NCBI GenBank assembly: GCA_012837525.1
Contig: DUQZ01000027.1
Coordinates: forward strand, 51,156 to 115,155
DNA from: Clostridiales bacterium
GTDB lineage: Bacteria > Bacillota > Clostridia > Christensenellales > Aristaeellaceae
Length of the DNA stretch: 64,000 bases
Direction of reading: 5' to 3'
Part shown: positions 1 through 7,926 of the stretch, one piece after another
How the letters are laid out: each line of letters begins with the position of its first letter
Position numbering within the stretch: the first letter of the stretch is position 1
Made by a program: the position numbers and the translations under genes
Notes under the pieces: generated by a model
Database searches by the model: none
Seen by the model: the letters and a program-made list of their open reading frames with translations, nothing else
Told to the model about the DNA's origin: nothing

Positions 1-202
1 TTTGGGCGAGGAAGAGATCGTGCTGCAGTGCGACTGCAGCCGGGAAAAAATGCGCAGGGCGCTGGCCGCCCTGGGCCAAGAGGACTTGCAGGAGATGTTG
101 CGTGCCAACGAACCCGCCCAGCTTACCTGCCATTTTTGCAGGAAGGAGCGCAGCTTTACGCCGGAGGACATCAGCGCCATTTTGGAGGAGAACCAGCCTT
201 GA
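1..202 (+). CDS. hslO: Hsp33 redox-regulated chaperone, C-terminal part (5' truncated by window)
   Basis: This is the last 66 or so residues of a protein entering from the left edge. It carries the four-cysteine redox zinc centre of Hsp33: a CDC pair near the start of the visible part and a CHFC pair about 32 residues later, separated by a helical segment. In Hsp33 these cysteines hold zinc when reduced, and disulfide formation activates the holdase against oxidative unfolding in the cytoplasm. The sequence after the second pair matches the usual Hsp33 tail in length. The stop TGA at 200-202 overlaps the TTG start of the next gene, so the two are probably translationally coupled. Only the redox-switch domain is visible; the substrate-binding domain lies outside the window. 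Confidence 0.9.
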   Translation, partial: LGEEEIVLQCDCSREKMRRALAALGQEDLQEMLRANEPAQLTCHFCRKERSFTPEDISAILEENQP

Positions 203-1029
203 CCTATATCGATTTTGATCAGCATTTTATGGATTTCATGCACGCCTGGCTGGAGGAGCACCAGGACGAGCTGCTGGACATCGCGCAGGTGGAGCAGATG
301 ATGCCCCAGCTGTATGAACTGTTCTCAAACAGCCCAATGCCCTGGCTGGATATGCAAACCCCGGTCGCGTACTTTGAAGCCATCGGCAGCCCCACCCAGC
401 TCATTGAGATGATGCTGGGCTACTTAGGCGCGGATGTGCCGCTGCCGGATTTGCTGCTCATGCGCCTTGTAGAACTGGACGCGGAGTCGGAGCAGCCCCT
501 GATGAACCTGCTGTTTGATACGCAAACAGACATGGAAGCCCGGATGATCTGTGTACGTCTGCTGCAGGACATCGGCAGCACCAAGCCCATGCGGGCTTAT
601 ATTGATTGGCAGATCGTGCGGGAAGACCATGACGACTTGGCCGATTTCGCGCTGGAAAGCCTGGAGGAGATGGGGGAGCAAGCCGTCCCCGCCATGCTGG
701 AAGCCTTGAACGAAGCCAATGACATCGGGCGCGAGGCGCTGCTGTCCGTCCTCAGCCGTTATCCGGGCCATCCGCAGGTCTACACCAGTCTTATCCGCCT
801 GTTTGACGCGCTGCCGGAGCGGCAGGCCATCCTGGCTGCCTACCTGGGCCGGCTGGGGGATGAGCGGGCGCTGCCTGTATTGATGGAGCGCGCGAATGAG
901 GAAGGCCTCAAATACCTTGATTATATAGAGCTGCGCGCGGCGATTGAAGCCTTGGGTGGCGAAGCGCCGGAGCGCACCTTTGACCACGACCCGGAGTATG
1001 ACGCCTTAATGGGCCTGAATGAACCATGA
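199..1029 (+). CDS. HEAT-repeat-like helical protein of unknown role
   Basis: A soluble protein of about 276 residues with no signal peptide or membrane segment. I place the start at TTG 199 because a strong ribosome site (GGAGGAG, 184-190) lies 8 nt upstream; ATG 229 is the alternative. The N-terminal third is acidic and helical; the rest consists of alternating helical pairs of the armadillo/HEAT kind, for example around residues 85-245 with repeated Leu/Ala-rich amphipathic blocks. I see no catalytic motif. It overlaps hslO by four bases at its start and the next gene by four bases (ATGA) at its end, so all three are likely made from one mRNA. HEAT proteins usually act as protein-binding scaffolds; a role with the Hsp33/FtsH quality-control genes around it is an inference. 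Confidence 0.7.
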   Translation: MTYIDFDQHFMDFMHAWLEEHQDELLDIAQVEQMMPQLYELFSNSPMPWLDMQTPVAYFEAIGSPTQLIEMMLGYLGADVPLPDLLLMRLVELDAESEQPLMNLLFDTQTDMEARMICVRLLQDIGSTKPMRAYIDWQIVREDHDDLADFALESLEEMGEQAVPAMLEALNEANDIGREALLSVLSRYPGHPQVYTSLIRLFDALPERQAILAAYLGRLGDERALPVLMERANEEGLKYLDYIELRAAIEALGGEAPERTFDHDPEYDALMGLNEP

Positions 1030-2795
1030 TTTGCAAATCTTGTAACCAGGAATCAAACGCTGCCTCCCGCATGTGTCCTTATTGCGGGCAATACATGGGC
1101 GCGGAGCCGGAGCCCGCGGTCACCTATGACGCGGCATCCCCGGAATTGACAGATACCCGGGTTCACCTGTACAAGCAGACACCCGGCAACAAGCGCGTGC
1201 TGAAAAAAACGCGCCGGAAGCGCTTAAAGCGGCGCCGCCGCAAGGCCAAAAACACCACCTACCAGGGCGGGATGATCAACTGGCTCAAGGTGGCGGTGAT
1301 CATGATGGCGCTTGTGATGGCGCTGGGCATTGGCGGGCTCATCTGGCTGCAGGTGTCGCCCTCCGGCCAGTTGGTGCTGGCGCGCATGGGCAGAAAAGCC
1401 AGCTCCGACGCCTACTGGGCCTTGGGGACAGAGCTGCTGGACCAGGGCTATATCGCCCGGGCGATTGAGACCTACAAAAAAGCGGAAATGCTGGAGCCCG
1501 AGCGCAAGGACCTGGATGAAAAGCTGCTGCTGACGGCGGAAGCCTATGAGGCTGCTAACCAGATGATGGACGCGGAGGCGGTCTATGAGCGCATTTATAC
1601 CCAGCTGGCGCCGGAAAAGCCGGAGGCCTACCGCCTGGCCATCAACATCATGCTGGATCAAGATCGTGTTTTTCCCGCGGTCAACCTGATGAAGCTGGCA
1701 CACGAAAAGACAGGGGACGAAGGCTTTTTCAACCAGCGCTCCCAGTTGGTGCCCCAGCCGCCCAAGGCCTCCCTGGCCGCGGGCAAGCATATGTACAGCA
1801 AGGATATCTCCTTCATTTCCTCCCAGGATTATGACATCTACTACACCACGGGCGAGGGCCTGCTGCCGGAGACCGGCACCAAGTACACCGGCCCCATCCG
1901 CATCACGGAGGGTACCTACAACTTCCGCGCGGTCTGCGTATCCAGCGAGCTGGTCAGCGATGAAATGTCCGTGCGCTACACCATCACCCTGCCCACCCCC
2001 ATGGCGCCCAAGGCCAACATGCAGCCCAAAACCTATGAGCGGCAGTTCAAGGTCTCCCTGCGCATTGTGGATGAGGAGGACAAGGACGTCACGCTGTATT
2101 ACACCCTGGACGGCACCAAGCCGGATCTGGACTCCCCGCGCTATGTGGGTGACCCCATCTTAATCCCGCCCGGCAAAAGCCTGCTGCGCGCCATCGCGGT
2201 CAACCGCTACGGCAAGATCTCCAGCGAGATGATCCTGGAGTACAAGGTGAACCAGCCGTTCAAGTTCTTCTTCGGGCGCCGTCCCAAAGAGGACCAGTTC
2301 GCGGGCATGACGCTGATGAAGACCACCAGGGAGGCCTTCATCGCCCAGTATGGTGAGCCGCAAAGCGAAAAACCCATCGAGAACGAGGCCGTACCTGGCC
2401 CGGCAACCCAGGCCATCTACCCCTGGGGGGAGGCGCGCTTTACACAGTCTGAGGACGGCGTGGTCGTCTACCACGTGTCCACCAACCTGGCCAGCATGAA
2501 GGGCCCGCGCAAAACGTCCATTGGCATGACCATGAAGGAAGTGACCGACAAGTTCACCGACAAAGGCCAGCCGCCCAATGACCGGGGTGACCGAGGCATC
2601 TATTATGACATGAAGGAAGGGTATGCTAATTATAAGATCGCCTCAGACGATCCCAACACCGGCACCCTGCAATATGTCTATGTCGGCAGCGCCGACGCGT
2701 CCACCACCATCCTGACCTATGACATTGTGGATGGCAAGGTTGCCGGCATCACCATGCGCTACCTCAACTACCGCCAGTCGATGGTTGAGTTATAA
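1026..2795 (+). CDS. Zinc-ribbon, single-pass membrane protein with TPR-like and chitobiase-C-terminal-like domains
   Basis: A 589-residue protein starting at ATG 1026 inside the previous stop. Residues 3-20 form a zinc ribbon (CxxC, then CPYC). A very basic linker follows (about residues 55-78, rich in Lys/Arg), then one transmembrane segment near 88-110. The ribbon and basic linker are therefore predicted to be cytoplasmic and the rest extracytoplasmic. Residues about 125-235 look like TPR helices. Two beta-sandwich segments near 250-410 resemble the chitobiase/hexosaminidase C-terminal family, the second with the hallmark YYTLDGTKP. The C-terminal 170 residues are not recognised. It sits 30 nt upstream of ftsH with no terminator between, so it may sense or present substrates at the membrane near FtsH. 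That role is inference; the domain calls are by eye. Confidence 0.75.
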   Translation: MICKSCNQESNAASRMCPYCGQYMGAEPEPAVTYDAASPELTDTRVHLYKQTPGNKRVLKKTRRKRLKRRRRKAKNTTYQGGMINWLKVAVIMMALVMALGIGGLIWLQVSPSGQLVLARMGRKASSDAYWALGTELLDQGYIARAIETYKKAEMLEPERKDLDEKLLLTAEAYEAANQMMDAEAVYERIYTQLAPEKPEAYRLAINIMLDQDRVFPAVNLMKLAHEKTGDEGFFNQRSQLVPQPPKASLAAGKHMYSKDISFISSQDYDIYYTTGEGLLPETGTKYTGPIRITEGTYNFRAVCVSSELVSDEMSVRYTITLPTPMAPKANMQPKTYERQFKVSLRIVDEEDKDVTLYYTLDGTKPDLDSPRYVGDPILIPPGKSLLRAIAVNRYGKISSEMILEYKVNQPFKFFFGRRPKEDQFAGMTLMKTTREAFIAQYGEPQSEKPIENEAVPGPATQAIYPWGEARFTQSEDGVVVYHVSTNLASMKGPRKTSIGMTMKEVTDKFTDKGQPPNDRGDRGIYYDMKEGYANYKIASDDPNTGTLQYVYVGSADASTTILTYDIVDGKVAGITMRYLNYRQSMVEL

Positions 2796-2825
2796 GCCCA
2801 CAACAGTAAGAACGGAGGCAGTCAC

Positions 2826-4676
2826 ATGAGAGAATTCAAGCCGCCAAGAAAATCATTCATCTACTACTACGTCATTGTGATGGTCGCCATCATGCTGCTC
2901 AACGTCTTTGTCTTCCCGCGTATTTTGCAGCCGCGGGTGACCGAGGTGCCCTACAACCAGTTTTTGAACATGCTTGAAAAGGGCGAGGTGTCAGAGGTCA
3001 GCCGGGATGATGTGCAGATCCTGTTCGCTGATAAGGAGGAGCCGCCCAAGCTGTACAAAACCGGGCCGATGGACGACCCGGCGCTGCTTGAAAAAATGCA
3101 CACAGCCGGCATCAAGTTCTATTCACCTATCGTGGAGCCGGCTTCCCCGATCATGACCTTCCTGCTGTCCTGGATTGTGCCCATCGGCATTTTCATGCTG
3201 TTGGGTCGTCTGCTGGGCAACCGCCTGTCCAAGATGGGCAGCATGAACGCCATGCAGCTGGGCAAGAGCAACGCGAAGATCTACATCGAGTCAGAAACAG
3301 GGACATCCTTTGACGATGTCGCCGGGCAGGAGGAGGCCAAGGAAGCCTTGAGTGAGGTGGTGGATTTTCTCCACAACCCCAAAAAATATACCGAGGTTGG
3401 CGCCATCATGCCCAAGGGCGTGCTGCTGGTGGGCCCTCCGGGTACCGGTAAAACCCTGCTGGCCAAGGCCGTGGCGGGGGAGGCCAAGGTGCCCTTCTTC
3501 TCCATCTCCGGCAGTGAGTTTGTGGAGATGTTTGTGGGGATGGGCGCTGCCAAGGTGCGCGATTTGTTCAAGCAGGCAAACGAGAAGGCGCCTTGCATCG
3601 TCTTCATTGATGAGATTGACACCATCGGCAAGCGCCGCGAATCTGGCGCCGGCTTTGGTGGCAACGACGAGCGCGAGCAGACCTTGAACCAGCTGCTGAG
3701 CGAAATGGACGGCTTTGACGCCAGCAAGGGTGTCATGATCCTGGCCGCGACCAACAGGCCGGAAATTCTGGACCCGGCCCTCACACGCCCCGGCCGCTTT
3801 GACCGCCGCATCCCGGTGGAATTGCCCGATCTGCCAGGTCGCGTCGCCATTTTAAAGGTGCACGCCAAAAAGGTACGCCTGGCGCCTGATGTGGATCTGG
3901 AGCGCGCGGCCCGCGCGGCGGCGGGTGCCTCCGGCGCGGATTTGGCCAACCTTATTAACGAGGCCGCCCTGCGCGCAGTGCGCCACAACCGCAAGACGGT
4001 CACCCAGGAGGATTTGGAGGAGAGCATCGACGTCATCGTCGCCGGCCACCAGAAGAAGGACCGGGTGATGAGCGACAGGGAAAAGAAGATCGTCGCCTAC
4101 CACGAGGTGGGCCACGCCATGGTGGCTGCGCTGCAGGCCGGTTCCGCGCCTGTGCACAAGATCACCATCATCCCGCGCACCTCCGGCGCCCTGGGCTTCA
4201 CCATGCAGGTGGAGGAGGAAGAGCGCTATTTGATGAGCAAGGAAGACATCGAAAACCGCATCTCCAGCATCACCGGCGGCCGCGCTGCGGAAGAGTTGGT
4301 GTTTAACTCCATCACCACCGGCGCCGCCAATGACATCGAGCAGGCCACCAAACTGGCCCGCGCCATGGTCACCCGCTACGGCATGGTGGACGAATTTGGC
4401 ATGGTCGCCTTTGACCAGCAACAAAGCCAGTATTTGGGCGGTGGCTTCACCACCAACTGCTCCAGCGAGACCCAGGGCAAGATTGACGCCTTGACGGTTC
4501 AGATTGTGCGGGAGCAGTACGACAAAGCTTACCAGGCCTTAAAGGACAACGAGCGCAAGCTGCACGAGATCGCCCAGGTGCTCTATGAGCAGGAAACCTT
4601 AACAGGCGAGCAGTTTATGGAAATCCTGGGCAGCCCGGCAAACCTGCCGGAAGCCCAGCCCGCTATAGAGGTATGA
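2826..4676 (+). CDS. ftsH: ATP-dependent zinc metalloprotease FtsH
   Basis: A 616-residue membrane AAA+ protease. Two transmembrane segments flank an extracytoplasmic domain (first near residues 12-32, second near 107-128). The AAA module has Walker A GPPGTGKT near residue 203, Walker B ending in FIDEID, and the second region of homology ending in RPGRFDRR. The peptidase domain has the zinc motif HEVGH near 426-430 (most family members read HEAGH) and a downstream Asp-containing TTGAANDIEQAT segment that supplies the third ligand. FtsH hexamers degrade unassembled or damaged membrane proteins and some cytosolic regulators. Length is normal. A clear ribosome site (GGAGG) lies upstream of ATG 2826, and a strong terminator follows at 4696-4720. 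A second ftsH elsewhere in the genome (beside tilS/hpt) is possible; this one is in an hslO context. Confidence 0.95.
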   Translation: MREFKPPRKSFIYYYVIVMVAIMLLNVFVFPRILQPRVTEVPYNQFLNMLEKGEVSEVSRDDVQILFADKEEPPKLYKTGPMDDPALLEKMHTAGIKFYSPIVEPASPIMTFLLSWIVPIGIFMLLGRLLGNRLSKMGSMNAMQLGKSNAKIYIESETGTSFDDVAGQEEAKEALSEVVDFLHNPKKYTEVGAIMPKGVLLVGPPGTGKTLLAKAVAGEAKVPFFSISGSEFVEMFVGMGAAKVRDLFKQANEKAPCIVFIDEIDTIGKRRESGAGFGGNDEREQTLNQLLSEMDGFDASKGVMILAATNRPEILDPALTRPGRFDRRIPVELPDLPGRVAILKVHAKKVRLAPDVDLERAARAAAGASGADLANLINEAALRAVRHNRKTVTQEDLEESIDVIVAGHQKKDRVMSDREKKIVAYHEVGHAMVAALQAGSAPVHKITIIPRTSGALGFTMQVEEEERYLMSKEDIENRISSITGGRAAEELVFNSITTGAANDIEQATKLARAMVTRYGMVDEFGMVAFDQQQSQYLGGGFTTNCSSETQGKIDALTVQIVREQYDKAYQALKDNERKLHEIAQVLYEQETLTGEQFMEILGSPANLPEAQPAIEV

Positions 4677-4695
4677 ATTAAAGCATAAACTTGAT

Positions 4696-4720
4696 AAGCC
4701 CCGACAACGCGTCGGGGCTT
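4696..4720 (+). terminator. Intrinsic terminator after ftsH
   Basis: A perfect 10-bp stem (AAGCCCCGAC paired with GTCGGGGCTT) closes a 5-nt loop 19 nt after the ftsH stop and is followed by a short T-rich run. It separates the GC-rich ftsH operon from the AT-richer sugar transporter operon. Confidence 0.85.
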
Positions 4721-4740
4721 TAACTAATCCGATTTTCTTC

Positions 4741-4755
4741 GTGACCAGTTGTCAC
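4741..4755 (+). promoter_or_regulatory. Short inverted repeat upstream of the sugar ABC promoter
   Basis: GTGAC-CAGTT-GTCAC is a 5-5-5 inverted repeat lying about 20 bp upstream of the -35 element at 4777. Its position suits an activator or second operator site, but it is short enough to arise by chance. Confidence 0.3.
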
Positions 4756-4770
4756 AACAAGGTGCTTTTG

Positions 4771-4805
4771 ATTGACTTGACAAGTCAATTAAACATAGAT
4801 AGTAT
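4771..4805 (+). promoter_or_regulatory. Sigma-A promoter with overlapping palindromic operator, sugar ABC operon
   Basis: A -35 TTGACA at 4777-4782 and a -10 TAGTAT at 4800-4805 are separated by 17 bp. The -35 lies inside a perfect 8-3-8 palindrome at 4771-4789 (ATTGACTT-GAC-AAGTCAAT). A dimeric regulator bound there would block RNA polymerase, so repression relieved by the transported sugar is the simplest reading. No regulator gene lies next to the operon in this window. The start site would fall near 4812, giving a 45-nt leader to ATG 4857. Confidence 0.7.
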
Positions 4806-4856
4806 ATAAAAAACGGGCGGAAAAACGCCAAAAAAGAAATGAAAAGGAGAACTACG

Positions 4857-6107
4857 ATGAAACGTATTGTTGCATTCTTGATGGTCGCTGTAATGCTGCT
4901 TGCATTTGGTACCACTGCCCTGGCAGAAGCCAAGACAATGGTCACCTTTGCCTTGTGGGATGAGAACCAGAAACCAATGTTTGATGAAATTGTTGCCAAA
5001 TTCCAGGAGGAGAACCCGGGAATTGAGGTTGAGATTCAGCTGACCCCCTGGAGCCAGTACTGGACCAAACTGGATGCCGCTATGGGCGCGGAAACGGCTG
5101 CGGATGTATTCTGGATGAACACCTACTTGCCCAAATACGCAGCGGCGAAGGTGCTTGAACCGCTAAACAGCTATATCGAACAAGACCAACTGGATATGGA
5201 TGCTTACGTGGCAGTAGTGAGGGACGCCTATGTAATTGATGGCCAAAGCTATGCGTTGCCCAAGGGCATGGATACTGTTCAAGTGTTCTTTAACAAAGCC
5301 ATTTTCGAAAAGCATGGTGTGGATCTGCCTCATGAAGGCTGGACTTGGGATGACATGGTTAAGCTGGCCACCCAGTTAAAGGAAGGTATCGACAAGGCCG
5401 CCAGCGGGGAATACCCCATTGTGATGGAACTGGACCCACAGCCTTCTTACTTTAACTTTATTCCACAGGATGGCGGTTTCATTATCAATGAGGATCGCAC
5501 CAAGGCTGGTTTTGATCAGGAAGGCACCGTCAATTCATACAAGAAGGTGCTTGCTTTGATGGCCGACGGAATCATGCCGGACTTCAAGGTGCTCTCCGAC
5601 ACCAAGGGGACGGACCTGTTCTTGTCCCAGAAGGCAGCCATATTGTTCATGGGTTCCTGGAAGGCTATGCTGCTGGATGATGCTTCCTTTGCTGAGCATA
5701 TCGGCCTTGTGCCCATGCCCAAGATGGACAACAGCAATGTATCGGTATTGGGCGGGCTTGGCTTTGCAATGAACGCCAAAGCCAAAGACAAAGAAGCAGC
5801 CTGGAAATTGATAAAATATCTGGCAGGTGAGGAATCCAATAAAATGCAAGCGGAAGGCAAGATTGATATGCCTGCCCTCATCAGCGCTCAGCAGTATTAT
5901 GCCCCCAACTTCAAGCACCTGGACGCCAGCGTGTTCTTCAAAGTTGCGGAAACCGGCTATTTCTTCCCCACCAGTCAGAAAGTGGCGGAATGGCTGCCGG
6001 TGGTGATGGACGTTTCTACACAAATTCTCTCCGGCGCTGTTAGTCCGGAGGCCGGATGCCAGATGATTCAGGAACAGATGCAGGCCATCCTGGATTCTGA
6101 ACAATAA
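4857..6107 (+). CDS. Carbohydrate ABC transporter substrate-binding protein (family 1)
   Basis: A 416-residue secreted binding protein. The start at ATG 4857 follows AAGGAG by 7 nt; an in-frame ATG at 4839 has no ribosome site. The signal peptide covers about the first 24 residues and ends in ALA-E, a signal peptidase I site. There is no lipobox cysteine, which is unusual for a Gram-positive binding protein that needs to stay at the membrane. The mature part has the two-lobed layout of the MalE/UgpB group, with an aromatic-rich stretch near the start of the mature protein (FALWDENQ, WSQYWTKLD), FFNKAIFEK in the first lobe and a hinge region near GGLGFAMNA. It heads an operon with two permeases and a PIG-L deacetylase. 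The ligand is probably a sugar or amino-sugar oligomer; the sequence does not fix which. The ATPase subunit is absent and is probably a shared MsmK/UgpC type encoded elsewhere. Confidence 0.88.
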   Translation: MKRIVAFLMVAVMLLAFGTTALAEAKTMVTFALWDENQKPMFDEIVAKFQEENPGIEVEIQLTPWSQYWTKLDAAMGAETAADVFWMNTYLPKYAAAKVLEPLNSYIEQDQLDMDAYVAVVRDAYVIDGQSYALPKGMDTVQVFFNKAIFEKHGVDLPHEGWTWDDMVKLATQLKEGIDKAASGEYPIVMELDPQPSYFNFIPQDGGFIINEDRTKAGFDQEGTVNSYKKVLALMADGIMPDFKVLSDTKGTDLFLSQKAAILFMGSWKAMLLDDASFAEHIGLVPMPKMDNSNVSVLGGLGFAMNAKAKDKEAAWKLIKYLAGEESNKMQAEGKIDMPALISAQQYYAPNFKHLDASVFFKVAETGYFFPTSQKVAEWLPVVMDVSTQILSGAVSPEAGCQMIQEQMQAILDSEQ

Positions 6108-6123
6108 CCAACTCGCGCAAACT

Positions 6124-6153
6124 CCGGGAGGGCTTGCAATCAGACCCTCCCGG
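6124..6153 (+). terminator. Intercistronic hairpin after the binding-protein gene
   Basis: A perfect 9-bp stem (CCGGGAGGG / CCCTCCCGG) with a 12-nt loop lies between the binding-protein gene and the first permease gene. No U-tract follows directly, so it is more likely an mRNA-stabilising or partial-termination hairpin that keeps binding protein in excess over permeases. Confidence 0.65.
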
Positions 6154-6185
6154 TATCTATATTAAAACAAAAAAGGGTCAGGCAG

Positions 6186-7088
6186 ATGAAATCACGGGCA
6201 CGAAATCAGCTTCGCCGCGGGGAAATTCTGGCGGGCTACAGCATGATTGCCCCTTTGTATATCGGGTTAATTGTCTTTTATCTATTTGCCTTTGGGCAAA
6301 ATATATATGATAGCCTCACCAACAAATCCAGCTTTGGGGTGCCGGACTTTGTGGGCTTAGCCAACTATATCAAAATGTTCAAGGCGCCTTATTTTTATCA
6401 GGCGCTGCAGAATACCCTGATGTACGTTGTAATTTGCGTTCCTTTGGTCGTGGTGTTTTCGGTGCTGGTAGCAGTGTTGCTCAATGTCGGGGTACGGGGG
6501 ACAGGGGCATACCGTACATTGAGCTTTTTGCCAGCGGTCACCTTGCCTGCCGCCATTGCGCTGATGTGGAAGTGGCTGCTCAACTACGAGTTTGGGTTGA
6601 TCAACGCGCTGCTCAATGCTTTTGGCATCAGCTCTATCGCCTGGTTGTCAGATCCACAAGTGGTGTTGTTTGCTGTGTCCATGGTATTTGTCTGGAGCAG
6701 CGTATCCTATCAGGTGATTGTGCTGCTGGCTGGTTTGCAGGGCATTTCCAGCAACTATTATGAAGCGGCAAGGATTGATGGTGCTGGAAGAGTGCAGCAG
6801 TTCTTTTCCATTACGCTGCCATTGTTATCTCCATCCATCTTTTTTGTCATGGTCACCTCCATCATCAATGTGTTCCAGATTTTTGACATCATTTATCTGA
6901 TTATTCCCCAATATTCCAGCGGTACCGCCGCGTCCCGTTCCTTGGCTACCTTCTTTTTTGAGGAGGCGTTTATCAAATTTCAGAAGGGCTATGGCGCAGC
7001 CATTGCCGTTGCGCTGTTTGTGGTGATTATGGTGGTCACACTGGCTCAAATGTGGTTCCAGAAGAAGTGGGTGCACTATGATGAATAA
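6186..7088 (+). CDS. Carbohydrate ABC transporter permease, MalF/UgpA type
   Basis: A 300-residue integral membrane protein with about six hydrophobic segments, the first near residues 19-43. The ABC permease EAA loop, which contacts the ATPase, is visible near residue 195 (EAARIDGAGRVQQFF). The length and the cytoplasmic basic N-terminus fit the MalF/UgpA/LacF group. It follows the binding-protein gene after a hairpin, and its last codons overlap the start of the second permease (stop at 7086-7088, ATG 7078), so the two permeases should be made in equal amounts as a heterodimer. GC content is visibly lower than in the flanking genes: by hand count the 60-base line starting at 7261 in the next gene is 38 percent GC, against 57 percent for the line at 10201 in fba. 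Confidence 0.9.
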   Translation: MKSRARNQLRRGEILAGYSMIAPLYIGLIVFYLFAFGQNIYDSLTNKSSFGVPDFVGLANYIKMFKAPYFYQALQNTLMYVVICVPLVVVFSVLVAVLLNVGVRGTGAYRTLSFLPAVTLPAAIALMWKWLLNYEFGLINALLNAFGISSIAWLSDPQVVLFAVSMVFVWSSVSYQVIVLLAGLQGISSNYYEAARIDGAGRVQQFFSITLPLLSPSIFFVMVTSIINVFQIFDIIYLIIPQYSSGTAASRSLATFFFEEAFIKFQKGYGAAIAVALFVVIMVVTLAQMWFQKKWVHYDE

Positions 7089-7914
7089 AGCATCACTTCG
7101 AAAACAGGGGCGTGTATGGCCTGTGCACCTGGCTTTGGTTCTGCTATCCTTTATCACCTTGGCTCCCTTTGTGTGGATGCTGCTCACCTCCTTTAAAACA
7201 TTTGAGGAAAGTGTGCAGATGCCGCCTGACATCTTGCCTCAGGCATGGAATTTGATAAACTACCGGATTGTTTTGAACAAATTTCCCTTTGCCATGTTTT
7301 ATTGGAACACCTTTGCCATGATGGGAATGACGGTAGCAGTACAGTTGGTCGTGTGTTCCATGGCAGGTTACGCCTTTGCCAGGCTGCAATTTCCTGGTAA
7401 AGAGTTTCTGTTCACCTTGTGCCTTGCGCTGTTGATGGTGCCTGGACAAATTTTCCTGGTACCGCACTATGACATTATGGTACGATTAAAACTGACGAAC
7501 AGCATCACGGCGCTTTGGCTGCCTAAGATTTTCAGCGCATTCGGCACTTTTATGCTGCGGCAGTTCTTCCAAGGGTTGCCCAAATCACTGGATGAGGCGG
7601 CGATGATTGATGGAAGCGGGTTCTTCGGTATCTATGCGCGCATTTTGCTGCCGCTGGTAAAGCCAGCTTTAATCTCCCTGGCTATTCTTACTGCGCTGTC
7701 TGCTTTTAAGGATCTAATGTGGCCGTTGATTGTGAACAACGCAATGGACAAGATGACGTTGTCTGCCGGCCTCGCGATGCTTATTGGTGAGCACACAACC
7801 ATTTATCCGCAGGTAATGGCTGGCAGCGCCCTGGCCGTATGGCCAATGATTCTGCTGTTTTTGATGTTCCAGAAACATTTCGTTGAAGGCATTGCCCTGA
7901 CAGGTATTAAATGA
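7078..7914 (+). CDS. Carbohydrate ABC transporter permease, MalG/UgpE type
   Basis: A 278-residue partner permease. Start at ATG 7078, or the adjacent ATG 7081, within the end of the upstream gene. About six transmembrane segments are visible, the first near residues 17-37 (ending in WMLLTSFK, a typical MalG-group feature). The EAA loop is SLDEAAMIDGSGFFGIY near residue 172, followed by PLVKPAL. The second half has conserved MalG-like phrases (SALKDLMWPLI type, here SAFKDLMWPLIV). Together with the preceding permease it forms the membrane channel of the sugar importer. The PIG-L gene follows 12 nt after the stop, so it belongs to the same transcript. Confidence 0.9.
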   Translation: MMNKASLRKQGRVWPVHLALVLLSFITLAPFVWMLLTSFKTFEESVQMPPDILPQAWNLINYRIVLNKFPFAMFYWNTFAMMGMTVAVQLVVCSMAGYAFARLQFPGKEFLFTLCLALLMVPGQIFLVPHYDIMVRLKLTNSITALWLPKIFSAFGTFMLRQFFQGLPKSLDEAAMIDGSGFFGIYARILLPLVKPALISLAILTALSAFKDLMWPLIVNNAMDKMTLSAGLAMLIGEHTTIYPQVMAGSALAVWPMILLFLMFQKHFVEGIALTGIK

Positions 7915-7926
7915 TAAGGAGTCAAC

